DNA from: Dehalococcoidia bacterium
GTDB lineage: Bacteria > Chloroflexota > Dehalococcoidia > DSTF01 > JACRBR01
Length of the DNA: 37,159 bases
NCBI GenBank assembly: GCA_021462855.1
Contig: JAJTXQ010000043.1
Span: forward strand, 1 to 37,159
Direction: 5' to 3'
The notes beneath the pieces are model-generated. The model worked only from the letters and a program-made list of their open reading frames with translations. It had not been told where the DNA came from and did not search any database. The position numbers and the translations under genes were made by a program. Positions 1 through 7,997 of this stretch are shown here, piece by piece; the stretch's first letter is position 1; every line of letters starts with the position of its first letter.

Positions 1-1
1 C

Positions 2-145
2 GCGGCGCCGCCCGCGCGCACCGCGGCGCCCCGCACTCCCGTGACCGCCGCGCCGCCACGCACACGCCGGCCGCCCGCGTCCAGCGCCCGGCCCGACGCC
101 AACGGCGGCAACCTCTGGGCGCCGCCTTCGCGCTACGACGGGTAG
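2..145 (+). CDS. C-terminal tail of an unknown protein (partial)
   Basis: This is an open frame from the window edge to a TAG, seven bases before the next gene. The peptide is rich in Pro, Ala and Arg and ends in a less biased stretch (NGGNLWAPPSRYDG). That looks like a disordered C-terminal tail of a longer protein that starts outside the window. No domain can be recognised. High GC allows chance open frames here, so the call rests mainly on position just ahead of the next gene. Confidence 0.4.
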   Translation, partial: AAPPARTAAPRTPVTAAPPRTRRPPASSARPDANGGNLWAPPSRYDG

Positions 146-151
146 CGAGGC

Positions 152-1024
152 GTGCCATCCGTCCGCGTCGACGACATCGACATCTGGTATGAGCTCGCGG
201 GCGATGGCCCGCTGCTCACGCTGACGCACGGCTTCGCCGGGCCGACATCGCACTGGGGCCCGATCATCGACGACTTCCGCGCGAAGTTCCGCCTGCTGCT
301 GTACGACGTGCGCGGCCACGGCCGCACGTCGCTGCCGGATGCGTCGACGTTCAGCCTGCCCCGCTTCGCCGCCGATCTGCGCGGGCTGCTCGACGCGCTC
401 GGCATCGCGCAGACGCACATCGGCGGCGTGTCGATGGGCGGGATGATCAGCGCGCAGTTCGCGTGCGACTACCCGGAGCGCACGCGGTCGCTGCTGTTGT
501 GCGATACCACGGCCGGCAACCAGGTCGGCGCCGGCACGGCGGCGGGCCGGGCCGACGCGCAGCTTGCCGTCGTGTTCGACACGTTCCAGGCGGTCGTGAA
601 GAAGCACGGTCTGCGCGGCCTGATCGAGCGCGAGAACCGCCACCGGCACGAGGACGACCCCTACGCCGCGCGCAGCACGCAATCGCTCGAGGAGCAGGAT
701 GCCGGCAACTGGCGCAAGCTCGAGACGATGACCGAAGCGGGATACCTCGCGGCGGCGGCGGCGATCCGCAACCGCCCGGACCTCACCTCGCGCACGCCGT
801 CGCTGACGATGCCGGCGCTCGTGTCGTGCGGCGAGTGGGACATGTTCTGGCCGTGCGCGGAGCGTGACCATGCGCTGATCCGCGGCTCGCGCCTGGCGAA
901 GGTGCCGGGCGCCGCGCACGCTACGCCGGACTACCAGCCTCGCCGCTGGCGCGACGCTGTCTTCTCGTTCATCGATGATGTTGAAGCCGGCCGTCCGGTC
1001 GCCGGCGAGGTGGTGGCCGGGTAA
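152..1024 (+). CDS. alpha/beta-hydrolase (enol-lactonase/esterase-like)
   Basis: The 290-residue protein has the normal length and layout of a soluble alpha/beta-hydrolase of the 3-oxoadipate enol-lactonase type. Visible are the oxyanion-hole HGF near residue 26, a nucleophile elbow GVSMGG with Ser94, an acid in CGEWD (Asp230) and a catalytic His in GAAHATP (His256). There is no signal peptide, so it should act in the cytoplasm. The start is GTG with GCGAGG just upstream, seven bases after the previous stop, which suggests co-transcription. The substrate cannot be told from sequence; ester, lactone or C-C hydrolases share this fold. The family assignment is firm, the specificity open. Confidence 0.85.
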   Translation: MPSVRVDDIDIWYELAGDGPLLTLTHGFAGPTSHWGPIIDDFRAKFRLLLYDVRGHGRTSLPDASTFSLPRFAADLRGLLDALGIAQTHIGGVSMGGMISAQFACDYPERTRSLLLCDTTAGNQVGAGTAAGRADAQLAVVFDTFQAVVKKHGLRGLIERENRHRHEDDPYAARSTQSLEEQDAGNWRKLETMTEAGYLAAAAAIRNRPDLTSRTPSLTMPALVSCGEWDMFWPCAERDHALIRGSRLAKVPGAAHATPDYQPRRWRDAVFSFIDDVEAGRPVAGEVVAG

Positions 1025-1069
1025 CGTCCCGCCGCCGTCCCCTCGACCGGCGCACCACCGGGACTGCCG

Positions 1070-2974
1070 TCATCGCGCGCTGAGGTCGAGGCCGCCGCGG
1101 CCTTCGCCGTCATTGATCGCGGTTTCGCGCGCGGGGGCGCCGTCGACCGTGAAGTCGATCGCCGCGCCGCGCGTGCAACCGGCGACTGACCCGGCGCCGG
1201 CGACGGCGATGATGTACCCCGCGTAGTTGCCCGTGCGCCGCGTCGTCGCGACGCCGCAGAGAGCGCCGCCGATGCGCGCCTCGACGCGCGTGCCGGGTGG
1301 CGCGTGCTCGCCGTCGCGCGTGTACACCTCGCCGTTGAACTCGGTGACGGGCTGACTTGCGCCACCGGGCGCCTCGCTCGAGAACGTGGCGTCGAAGGCC
1401 GCCGCGCCGCCGTCGCCCGGCCACGGCACGGTGTGTTCGCTCCACACGCGCTGCTCGCCAGCGTACGTCCACAGCGCCACCGCGCCGCCCGGGCCGCCGC
1501 AGCCCGCCGACTCCGCATCGGCGAGCACCGTGATCTCGTAGCGTCCGCCGACGACCGGCACGAGCGTGTACTGGCACGGCGTGACCATACCGTCGCGGAT
1601 CACGATGGCGCCGAGCCAGCGCGCGTCGAGCGGCGCGCCGTCGAGCGTCGCCGTGCCGCTGAGGCGGACGCGCCCCTCAGCCCCGGGCACGGCATCGGCG
1701 GCGGGCGTGCCGGGGCGCGGCTGCAGCAGGAATCGCGTGCCCGCCGCGCTGAGGTCGCGGACGCTGAGATCGTCGCCGTCAGGCCGGCGCCCATCCTCCA
1801 CCCAGGCGACGAGGGCGCGCAGGCCATCGACCCACTCGGGCGTGGTGAACCCGCAGTGAGACGCGTCCGCGTAGATGCGCTGCACGAGCAGGTCGCCGGC
1901 GCCCGCCGCATCGACGCGCTGGCGCAGGATTTGCGCCTGCGAGATCGGCACGGTGCCGTCGCCCGTCGTGTGCATCGTCAGCAGCGGCATCGCGAGCGCG
2001 CCGCTTGCCTCGTTGCCGGCGAAGAAGCGCGCCGCGATCTCGGCGTTCAGCGTCATGCGTACCGCCTCCCGGTTGAACGTATCCGAAGGCACGTCGCTGA
2101 CCGGCCCGAGCGCGTAGGTCACGCCGGCGTTGGACGCCAGTCCCGAGGCGATCTGCACGCGCGCGCTGTCCCACACCGCCTCCTCTTCGAGGTGCAGTCC
2201 CTCGCGCGCGTACGGCCGCGGGCCGCCGGTGAGGTCGATGACGATGTCCTCGAACCGCGCGTGCGCAGTTGCGTCTTGCAGCGCCGGCAGGATGCGCCCG
2301 TCGATGATGGCGGCGCGGTCGGGCGCGGCGTCGAACTCCGCCTGCGTGACGCCCGCGACGTATGCGCCGGCGACGATGAAGCTGGTCTGCCACGCGGCGC
2401 CCGCCTCGTTGCCCGCGGCGCCGCATAGCGCGAGCGCGCCATCGTAGCGGTCGGCGTAGCGCTCTGCGGCGATGTGCGCCGCCAGGCCGCCCATCGACAG
2501 GCCGCTGACGTACGACCGCGCTGGCCGCCCGTGCGTCCGGGCGAAGTGATCCCATAGCGCCGCCGTCTCGTCGGCCGCGCGGCCGGCGATGTGCGACGTG
2601 CTGCTGAAGCTCGACGCGCCCCACGCGTACCCGTGCGCGATGAGCCAGCGCCGGAAGTCCGGCGCGGTGACCGAGGCCTCGGGCCCAAACCACTCGAAGC
2701 CGTGCATGTACAGCACCAGCCGCCCGTTCCACTCGTCCGGCATCTCGATGCGGTAGACCGTGCCGCCCAGCCGTCCGTACTCAGCCGTCGCGCCGGGCAG
2801 CGCCTCGAACGCCGGGTCAGCGAGCGCGACGCCATCGGGCTCGGGGCGTATGGCGGCGGGCGAGGGTAGCGGGCGCGCGGCCGGCGTGGCGCGCGGCGAG
2901 CCGGCGTCGTCGCAAGCGGCGAGACTTGCGATCAGGACGGCGGCGCTGGCGAACGCGGCCGTGGCGAGGCGCAT
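1070..2974 (-). CDS. secreted lipoprotein alpha/beta-hydrolase
   Basis: The protein starts at an ATG with GAGGAGG six bases upstream; the same frame is open further upstream but carries no coding signal. Residues 1-20 form a lipoprotein signal ending in LAAC, so it should be exported and lipid-anchored. The hydrolase part has HGF near residue 91, the nucleophile elbow GLSMGG, an acid in TTGDGTVP and a His in DASHCGF. About 200 residues follow with paired cysteines and beta-rich, carboxypeptidase-regulatory-like character, perhaps for substrate or surface binding. It resembles secreted depolymerase or esterase proteins, but the natural substrate is unknown. It is convergent with the preceding hydrolase and divergent from the cupin gene. 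Confidence 0.75.
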   Translation of the reverse strand: MRLATAAFASAAVLIASLAACDDAGSPRATPAARPLPSPAAIRPEPDGVALADPAFEALPGATAEYGRLGGTVYRIEMPDEWNGRLVLYMHGFEWFGPEASVTAPDFRRWLIAHGYAWGASSFSSTSHIAGRAADETAALWDHFARTHGRPARSYVSGLSMGGLAAHIAAERYADRYDGALALCGAAGNEAGAAWQTSFIVAGAYVAGVTQAEFDAAPDRAAIIDGRILPALQDATAHARFEDIVIDLTGGPRPYAREGLHLEEEAVWDSARVQIASGLASNAGVTYALGPVSDVPSDTFNREAVRMTLNAEIAARFFAGNEASGALAMPLLTMHTTGDGTVPISQAQILRQRVDAAGAGDLLVQRIYADASHCGFTTPEWVDGLRALVAWVEDGRRPDGDDLSVRDLSAAGTRFLLQPRPGTPAADAVPGAEGRVRLSGTATLDGAPLDARWLGAIVIRDGMVTPCQYTLVPVVGGRYEITVLADAESAGCGGPGGAVALWTYAGEQRVWSEHTVPWPGDGGAAAFDATFSSEAPGGASQPVTEFNGEVYTRDGEHAPPGTRVEARIGGALCGVATTRRTGNYAGYIIAVAGAGSVAGCTRGAAIDFTVDGAPARETAINDGEGRGGLDLSAR

Positions 2975-3102
2975 CGGCTTCCTCCTCGACGGATCTGCGG
3001 TCCGCCCGCGCCGGCGGATCTCCGGCCCCGGCGCCGATCCGGCCATCGCTGACGATCGCCGACCCCGGTCCGTGTAACGCCAGAACTGTAATGGGCACGA
3101 TA

Positions 3103-3131
3103 TTGACGGTGCCGCTTCGCGGATCGATGAT
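3103..3131 (+). promoter_or_regulatory. candidate promoter for the cupin gene
   Basis: TTGACG at 3103-3108 is followed after 17 bases by GATGAT at 3126-3131, a good -35 and a four-of-six -10. It lies 40 bases before the cupin start, in the divergent gap shared with the lipoprotein gene. Confidence 0.4.
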
Positions 3132-3170
3132 CGCACTCCAGCGGTCTTCTTTGTAAGGGGAGGAGAACCC

Positions 3171-3545
3171 ATGACAAGCGTTGGTGTAGGGAAGCTCGAT
3201 CTCAAGAAGTTCGATTCGCCGGACGAGGTGCGGAAGTTCCCGAACGGGCAGATCGAAATCGCGAGCTTCGGCGGCGAGACGGTCGGCCGGGCGACGTTCA
3301 ACCCGGGCTGGAAGTGGTCGAAGGACGTGAAGCCGATCGCCGGCACCGAGCTGTGCGAGGCGCCGCACTTCGGCTACCAGGTGTCCGGCCGGATGCACAT
3401 CGTCATGGCCGACGGCTCGGAGCACGAGATGGGCCCGGGCGACGTCGCGGTGATCCCGTCGGGGCACGATGCGTGGGTGGTCGGCAACGAGCCGGTCGTG
3501 CTGATCGACTGGCACGGCGCCAGCAACTACGCGAAGAAGCGGTAG
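3171..3545 (+). CDS. cupin-domain protein
   Basis: This 124-residue protein is a single small cupin barrel. Residues from about 60 carry the first conserved half (PHFGYQVSGRMHIVM) and the turn MGPGDVAVIPSGHDAW carries the second. The metal-ligand pattern is not the textbook HxH form, so metal binding is uncertain. The start is ATG, well placed behind GGGGAGGAG. Related stand-alone cupins serve as small-molecule binding proteins or isomerases, and nothing nearby fixes the role. Its AAG-rich N-terminus is typical of a soluble, well-expressed protein. Confidence 0.8.
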   Translation: MTSVGVGKLDLKKFDSPDEVRKFPNGQIEIASFGGETVGRATFNPGWKWSKDVKPIAGTELCEAPHFGYQVSGRMHIVMADGSEHEMGPGDVAVIPSGHDAWVVGNEPVVLIDWHGASNYAKKR

Positions 3546-3554
3546 CGGCGGAAC

Positions 3555-4004
3555 CTACTCCGGCCCGCCGCGCGTCACCGGCAACCGCAGGAGGCGCGCG
3601 GCGGCCATCGCCGCGCCCCACACGATCATCGCCGTCAGCGCGCCGCCGGTGACGCCGAGGAACAGCGCGTCGGTGAGGTTCACCGCGCCGTCGCTGTCGC
3701 GCGCGTCGAAGGCGGCGGAGAGCCCAAACGCGCCGAACGCCGCGATGACGACCAGCATCGACGCCGTCGCGACGTCCGGGATATCGGCCTGTCGGACGAG
3801 CAGCAGCACGGCCACGGCCGACCACGGGATCGACGCGGCCCAACTCGCCGCGAGCGCGCCCGCGCTGGCATCGCCGGCGCCGGTGATCCGCGGCGCGACG
3901 TAGACCGCGGTGGCGATCTGCGCGAGGGCCATCGCCGCGCCGACGGCGACGAGCGCCTTGCGTCGTGTCGTCAGCGGCAGGTCCTTCGTTTCGGGGAACT
4001 GCAT
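3555..4004 (-). CDS. small integral membrane protein (4 TM)
   Basis: The 149-residue protein has about four hydrophobic segments: near residues 15-35, 50-70, 80-98 and 118-140. The ATG start overlaps the TGA of the gene upstream in the TGATG form, so the two are probably made together. The amphipathic N-terminus ends in KDLPLTTRRK, a positive stretch expected to stay in the cytoplasm. No family can be named. With its neighbour it may form a two-subunit membrane protein, an inference from overlap and similar topology only. Confidence 0.65.
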   Translation of the reverse strand: MQFPETKDLPLTTRRKALVAVGAAMALAQIATAVYVAPRITGAGDASAGALAASWAASIPWSAVAVLLLVRQADIPDVATASMLVVIAAFGAFGLSAAFDARDSDGAVNLTDALFLGVTGGALTAMIVWGAAMAAARLLRLPVTRGGPE

Positions 4005-4456
4005 CAACGGCCGAGCCGGCGTCGCAGCGCGCCCGCGTGCAAGAGCGCGCTGGCGACGATGCCCGTCGGCAGGCCGAGGAACAGCGCGTGCGCCGCGACC
4101 AGCGCGAGCGCCTGCGTTGGCTGCGGGCCGAAGCGCGGCGCGTCGAACCGTTCTCCGAGCGCGACGTGGATGAGCGCGTAGAGCGCCTGAGCCGCCCCCC
4201 ACGTCGCCACGCCGACGCCCGCCGCCACCAGCGCGGCGGCGATGCCGCGCCGCCCGTGCAGCGCCGCCGCCGATGTCCCGAGCGTGCCGAGCCCGCCGAT
4301 CAGCAGCAGCGCCATGCGCAGCTCGCGGAAGTCGAGCCACTGCGCCGCGCACCCCAGCGCGACAGCCGCGGCCGGAGAAGCGAGCAGCATGAGGCGGTCC
4401 ACGCGGCGCGGCGCCTCCGTCGCGGCGCGGTGATAGACGGGTGAGGTCGTGGCCAT
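4004..4456 (-). CDS. small integral membrane protein (3-4 TM)
   Basis: The protein is about 150 residues with hydrophobic stretches that would form three or four membrane helices, preceded by a short basic N-terminus. The chosen start is ATG at 4456; an in-frame GTG at 4474 is equally possible because neither has a clear Shine-Dalgarno sequence. It lies 36 bases after the WYL regulator and overlaps the next membrane gene by its stop codon, so regulator and two membrane proteins look like one transcription unit. I do not recognise the family. Confidence 0.6.
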   Translation of the reverse strand: MATTSPVYHRAATEAPRRVDRLMLLASPAAAVALGCAAQWLDFRELRMALLLIGGLGTLGTSAAALHGRRGIAAALVAAGVGVATWGAAQALYALIHVALGERFDAPRFGPQPTQALALVAAHALFLGLPTGIVASALLHAGALRRRLGR

Positions 4457-4492
4457 GGATGCAGTGTTTCGCACGGGCGGCGCGGCGGCAAC

Positions 4493-5179
4493 TCAGTGGC
4501 CGTCGGCGCGTTCGAGCGCAAAGTAGTCCTCCAGCGTCTTGCCGGGCTCGTCGGTGAATCGCGCGGGCAGGGGGTCGAGCGTGGCGATGCGGTCGAGGCG
4601 GAAGTTGCGAAACGCGTCGCGCAACTCGCACCAGGCCGTCATCGACCACGTGGCGCCCCAGAAGAACAGGCCGAGCGGCCGCACATCGCGCTCCGTGCGG
4701 GCGCCCTCGAGGTCGACGTATGCCAGCCGCAGCTTGCGGCGCGCGTCGATCGCCGCGCGGGAGGCGGCGAGCGCGGCGACGACCTGCCCCGGCACGTGGA
4801 AGCCGGGCGCGTACAGCCTCGTGTTGGCGAGCCGCGCGCGCAGACGGTCGGGCAGCGCTGACTCGACGCGCGCGAGCGCATCGCCCGCGGCCTTCGCCAG
4901 CGCCGGGTCACCCCAGCTCGTCACGACGCGGGTGCCGAGCACCAGCGCCTCGATCTCCTGCTCGCTGAACATCAGCGGCGGCAGGTCGAAGCCGCGGCGC
5001 AGCACGTAGCCCACGCCTGCCTCGCCCTCGATCGGCACGCCGGAGCGTTCGAGGTCGCGCACGTCGCGGTACACCGTCCGCTCCGAGACCTCGAGCTCGG
5101 CGGCGATCGCTGCCGCGGTGAGCAGGCGATGCCGCCGCAGCAGTTGGATGATCTGGAACAGCCGGTCGGCGCGGCGCAT
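4493..5179 (-). CDS. HTH-WYL transcriptional regulator (YafY-like)
   Basis: The 228-residue protein has the two-part build of YafY-type regulators. Residues 1-60 form a DeoR/HTH_11 winged helix (RADRLFQIIQLLRR, then SERTVYRDVRDLERSG). Residues from about 135 form a WYL-like ligand domain with the strands LRLAYVDLEG and RDVRPLGLFFWGATW. Such proteins bind DNA as dimers and respond to a small molecule or nucleic acid ligand. The VOC gene lies 19 bases upstream on the same strand, a common pairing for regulator and small metabolic or resistance enzyme. The ATG start places the HTH at the extreme N-terminus, as usual for the family. Confidence 0.85.
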   Translation of the reverse strand: MRRADRLFQIIQLLRRHRLLTAAAIAAELEVSERTVYRDVRDLERSGVPIEGEAGVGYVLRRGFDLPPLMFSEQEIEALVLGTRVVTSWGDPALAKAAGDALARVESALPDRLRARLANTRLYAPGFHVPGQVVAALAASRAAIDARRKLRLAYVDLEGARTERDVRPLGLFFWGATWSMTAWCELRDAFRNFRLDRIATLDPLPARFTDEPGKTLEDYFALERADGH

Positions 5180-5198
5180 CAGTTGCGGGCGCCGCGCG

Positions 5199-5558
5199 TC
5201 ACGGCGCCCGGTACTCGATGATCTGGCAGTAGTTGCCGTCCGGGTCGGTGAACGTCGAGATGATGCCGCCCCAGTACTCCTTGCCGAGCTTGCGGGTGAA
5301 GCTGACGCCCTTCGCCTCGAGCTCCTTCTGGGCGGACTCCACGTCGTCGACGAAGAGGTTGACCAGCACGCGCGCCGGCTCCTTCGTGGACCCCTGGACC
5401 TCGCTGTGGCCATCGAACACGAGCGTGATTGGCCCGGCGTGCAGCCCGGCATCGCCGACCCCGGGGTCCGGCTCCAGGCCGACCACATCGCGGTAGAACT
5501 CCAGGAGCCGCCCCGGCTGCTCGCTATTGATGTTGAGGATGAACCCGTTGACCTGCAT
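5199..5558 (-). CDS. VOC-family (glyoxalase/bleomycin-resistance fold) protein
   Basis: The 119-residue protein has two beta-alpha-beta-beta-beta halves typical of the vicinal oxygen chelate fold. The first opens with MQVNGFILNI and LLEFYRDVVGLE; the second has VLVNLFVDDVESAQKELEAKG and ends in the family signature TFTDPDGNYCQIIEY. The final glutamate fits a metal ligand, but the first-strand histidine of glyoxalase I is absent, so function is open. The ATG has GGGAGG seven bases upstream; a longer in-frame extension is not supported. It is first in a minus-strand unit with the WYL regulator. Confidence 0.85.
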   Translation of the reverse strand: MQVNGFILNINSEQPGRLLEFYRDVVGLEPDPGVGDAGLHAGPITLVFDGHSEVQGSTKEPARVLVNLFVDDVESAQKELEAKGVSFTRKLGKEYWGGIISTFTDPDGNYCQIIEYRAP

Positions 5559-5784
5559 GGCGTCCCTCCCGTGCGTGTCACGCGGCGCTCCGGCGGCGCT
5601 GCGTTCGGTGAGCATACACGGCAGCTGCTGACAGCATTGTGGCAGGAGCTTGAGCGAAATTACACCGATCTCGCCAGCATGGATGGCAGGAGCGCCGGCC
5701 GCCGGCGACGCGCGGGGCAAGCAGGCTCGGGCAGCCCCGCGCTTCAGCTGCGCGACGAGCGCGAAGCTGCTCGCGGTGCCTTCG

Positions 5785-6027
5785 CTACGCCAGTGCGGCC
5801 GTCGGGATCATGCCGTCGAGCACGCGCTCGAGGGCCATGGTGTGGGCGCAGGCGCCCCAGCCGCGGAAGAAGTCGCACGTGCACTTCCACCGGTCACCAT
5901 CGAGCGAGACGTGGTGGGAGTCATTCTCTCCCCGGAAGTCGACCTGCAGGCTGTTGACGTGCATGCGGTGCCGTTCCTGCGCGTACTTCTTTGCCTTCTC
6001 GATTTTGCCGATGAGCCCAGAGTTCAT
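5785..6027 (-). CDS. small SWIM zinc-finger protein
   Basis: The 80-residue protein carries a SWIM zinc-binding motif: Cys49-x-Cys51, eight residues, then Cys60-x-His62 (KCTCDFFRGWGACAHTMAL). A lysine-rich helix precedes it. SWIM domains bind nucleic acid or protein partners and usually form part of larger proteins such as Swi2/Snf2 or RecQ-associated factors; here the finger stands almost alone. The ATG is the first in the conserved part, with a weak purine run upstream. The leader contains a promoter, a tiny open frame and a terminator-like hairpin, suggesting regulated read-through. Confidence 0.7.
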   Translation of the reverse strand: MNSGLIGKIEKAKKYAQERHRMHVNSLQVDFRGENDSHHVSLDGDRWKCTCDFFRGWGACAHTMALERVLDGMIPTAALA

Positions 6028-6067
6028 GGTGCGGTGATCCCTTTCCTCTGACCTTGCCCGTAGCGAC

Positions 6068-6096
6068 AAAAAGACGCCACACGATCGCGTGCGGCG
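6068..6096 (-). terminator. intrinsic terminator / attenuator ahead of the SWIM gene
   Basis: Read on the minus strand, nine bases (6096-6088) pair with 6083-6075 around a CGAT loop with one A-C mismatch, followed by TCTTTTTGT. This is a canonical intrinsic terminator shape. It lies between a minus-strand promoter and the SWIM start, so it either ends a roughly 90-base RNA or attenuates the gene. Confidence 0.6.
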
Positions 6097-6107
6097 CCTG
6101 TTCTACC

Positions 6108-6140
6108 TCATGGAGTTGTAGCGGCGAAACGCATGTCCAA
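6108..6140 (-). CDS. possible 10-residue leader peptide
   Basis: A TTG (or the internal ATG at 6134) opens a frame of ten codons, MDMRFAATTP, ending in TGA. A perfect AGGAGG lies nine bases before the TTG. It sits between a promoter and the terminator at 6068-6096, as a leader peptide would. It has no obvious run of one amino acid, so what would stall the ribosome is unclear. Confidence 0.35.
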   Translation of the reverse strand: MDMRFAATTP

Positions 6141-6167
6141 GGGCGTGCGCCTCCTGACCGATCCACG

Positions 6168-6194
6168 ATAGTACGCCCGAAATCGGCCTGTCAA
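6168..6194 (-). promoter_or_regulatory. minus-strand promoter for the SWIM leader
   Basis: Read on the minus strand there is TTGACA (6194-6189), a 15-base spacer and TACTAT (6173-6168). The hexamers are strong; the spacer is two bases short of ideal. It would transcribe the leader peptide, terminator and SWIM gene. Confidence 0.5.
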
Positions 6195-6326
6195 CTGCCA
6201 CTTCGGGGGACATCCCGGACCGGCCGATTCGCGCCCTCGTGTGGTATCTCCGGTGCGGTCAAACGCGTCCGCGCCTGGCGCTTTGGCCGGCGATCCGGGG
6301 CGGGTAAGGCCGCCAACCTGCGTGGC

Positions 6327-6464
6327 TTACGCCCGCCGCACCGCGTACATCGCCGGGCGGAGCTTGCCGATCATCTGGTAGATGCCCCAGAGCTGGTCGG
6401 CGAGGGCGAAGTCGTACGCCGCATCGACGGCGCGCGCCCGGATCAACGCCTCGCTACGGACCAT
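6327..6464 (-). CDS. small conserved-looking protein, 45 residues
   Basis: An ATG-started frame encodes 45 residues beginning MVRSEALIRARAVDAAYDF and ending in a basic tail. Nearly every codon ends in G or C, matching real genes in this chromosome, and the peptide reads as two amphipathic helices (YDFALADQLWGIYQMIGKL). No good Shine-Dalgarno sequence precedes the ATG; the same frame is open for about 24 codons further upstream with poorer composition. It fills part of the gap between the SWIM gene and hemL, in which I see no other gene. Function unknown. Confidence 0.45.
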   Translation of the reverse strand: MVRSEALIRARAVDAAYDFALADQLWGIYQMIGKLRPAMYAVRRA

Positions 6465-6580
6465 GCGCGAGGCCGTAACGACGTTCGCGCTCGTCTTGCG
6501 CGATCCATCTGCCTCCCACCACTGCGCGTCGCAACATCGCTACGCCCCGTGCGTCGTTCGCCTGCCGCAGTGCGCTCGCC

Positions 6581-6586
6581 TACACT
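6581..6586 (+). promoter_or_regulatory. -10 element of a probable leaderless hemL promoter
   Basis: TACACT lies six bases before the hemL ATG, and there is no Shine-Dalgarno sequence between them. TTCGCC at 6557 is a weak -35 match with an 18-base spacer. The spacing suggests a leaderless transcript. Confidence 0.35.
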
Positions 6587-6592
6587 TTGGCG

Positions 6593-7882
6593 ATGGCGAC
6601 GCACGAACGCTCGCAGCAGATCCACACCCGGGCGCAGCAGTTGATGCCCGGGGGTGTGAACTCGCCCGTCCGCGCGTTCAAGGCCGTCGGCGGCGACCCC
6701 GTGGTCATCGCCTACGGCAAGGGCGCCCGCCTCTGGGACGCCGATGGCAACGAATACATCGACTACGTGGCGTCGTGGGGGCCGCTGATCCTCGGGCACG
6801 CGCACCCGGCGGTGGTCAGCGTGCTGCAGAAGGCGGCCGAGCGCGGCACAAGCTTCGGCGCGACGACCGAGGTCGAGGTCGAACTGGCGCGGATGGTCTG
6901 CGACTGCGTGCCGTCGATCGAGCGCGTGCGCTTCGTCAATTCCGGCACCGAGGCGACGATGTCGGCGCTGCGCGTGGCGCGCGCGTTCACCGGCCGCGAC
7001 AAGATCCTGAAGTTCGAAGGCTGCTACCACGGCCACTCCGACGCGCTGCTCGCGAAGGCCGGCTCTGGCATCGCGACGCTCGGGCTGCCGGACAGCGCGG
7101 GCGTGCCGGCGGCGTTCACGAACGAGACGCTGCTCGCGCCGTTCAACGACCGCGCGGCCGTCGAGGAGGTGTTCGAGAAGCACGCCGGCACGATCGCGGC
7201 GCTGATCGTCGAGCCGGTGCCGGCGAACATGGGGCTCGTGCTGCCGCAGCCGGGATTCCTGCAGTTCCTGCGCGACATCACGGCGCGCGAAGGCGCGCTC
7301 CTGATCTTCGATGAAGTGATCACCGGCTTCCGCCTCGCGGCGGGCGGCGCGCAGTTTTACTACGGCGTCATCCCCGACCTGACGTGCCTGGGAAAGATCA
7401 TCGGCGGCGGGCTGCCGGTGGGCGCCTACGGCGGGCGCGAGGACGTCATGTCGATGGTCGCGCCGAGCGGTCCGGTGTACCAGGCCGGCACGCTGTCCGG
7501 GAACCCGATGGCGATGGCGGCGGGCATCGTCACGCTGCGCATGCTCGCGAACGACGGCGTGTACCGCGGCCTCGACGCGATGGGCGCGTGGCTCGCCGGC
7601 GCGCTGCGCGACGCGGCGCGCGCGGCCGGGGCGCCCGTCACGATCACCCAACTCGGGTCAATGCTGACCGTCTTCTTCGCCGGCGAAGCGCCGGCCGACT
7701 ACGCGTCTGCGAAGCGCGCCGACACGGAGCGCTACGGCCGCTGGTTCCGCGCGATGCTCGGCGCCGGCGTGTACCTTCCGCCGGCGCAGTTCGAGGCGAT
7801 GTTCATCTCGCTCGCGCATATGCAGGAAGACCTCGAGCGCACCGCCGAGGCCGCGAAGGCGGCGTTCGCGGCGAGCCGGTAG
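6593..7882 (+). CDS. hemL: glutamate-1-semialdehyde 2,1-aminomutase
   Basis: This PLP enzyme converts glutamate-1-semialdehyde to 5-aminolevulinate, the last step of the C5 route to heme and other tetrapyrroles, in the cytoplasm. The 429-residue length is normal for the family. Diagnostic segments are the N-terminal PGGVNSPVRAFKAVGGDP, the cofactor-ring loop NSGTEATMSALRVAR, the aspartate in LIFDEVITGFR and the PLP lysine in LGKIIGGGLPVGAYGG (Lys268). The ATG at 6593 fits the family start; TTG six bases earlier is an alternative. No other heme gene is adjacent. Confidence 0.97.
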   Translation: MATHERSQQIHTRAQQLMPGGVNSPVRAFKAVGGDPVVIAYGKGARLWDADGNEYIDYVASWGPLILGHAHPAVVSVLQKAAERGTSFGATTEVEVELARMVCDCVPSIERVRFVNSGTEATMSALRVARAFTGRDKILKFEGCYHGHSDALLAKAGSGIATLGLPDSAGVPAAFTNETLLAPFNDRAAVEEVFEKHAGTIAALIVEPVPANMGLVLPQPGFLQFLRDITAREGALLIFDEVITGFRLAAGGAQFYYGVIPDLTCLGKIIGGGLPVGAYGGREDVMSMVAPSGPVYQAGTLSGNPMAMAAGIVTLRMLANDGVYRGLDAMGAWLAGALRDAARAAGAPVTITQLGSMLTVFFAGEAPADYASAKRADTERYGRWFRAMLGAGVYLPPAQFEAMFISLAHMQEDLERTAEAAKAAFAASR

Positions 7883-7997
7883 GCCGCGCACGGGCCGGGT
7901 GACGGGTCTGGATCGCAGGGCGCGCGCTGCTGTCCCGGGACCGTAACGTGGGCGTGGCCGCGTTCGCGCTGCGCCGCCGGCTACGGTTCTTCGTGCC

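Noticed and set aside
1304-2732. Long open frames on both strands over the lipoprotein hydrolase gene
   Set aside because: Arg/Ala-rich shadows; only the minus-strand frame ending at 1070 has a signal peptide, hydrolase motifs and a ribosome site.
2975-3346. N-terminal extension of the lipoprotein hydrolase
   Set aside because: It would bury the signal peptide and lipobox inside the protein, and the ATG at 2974 has a perfect Shine-Dalgarno sequence.
6443-7651. Long minus-strand open frame opposite hemL
   Set aside because: It is the antisense shadow of hemL in high-GC DNA; the product is Arg- and His-rich low-complexity sequence, and the plus strand has full hemL motifs.
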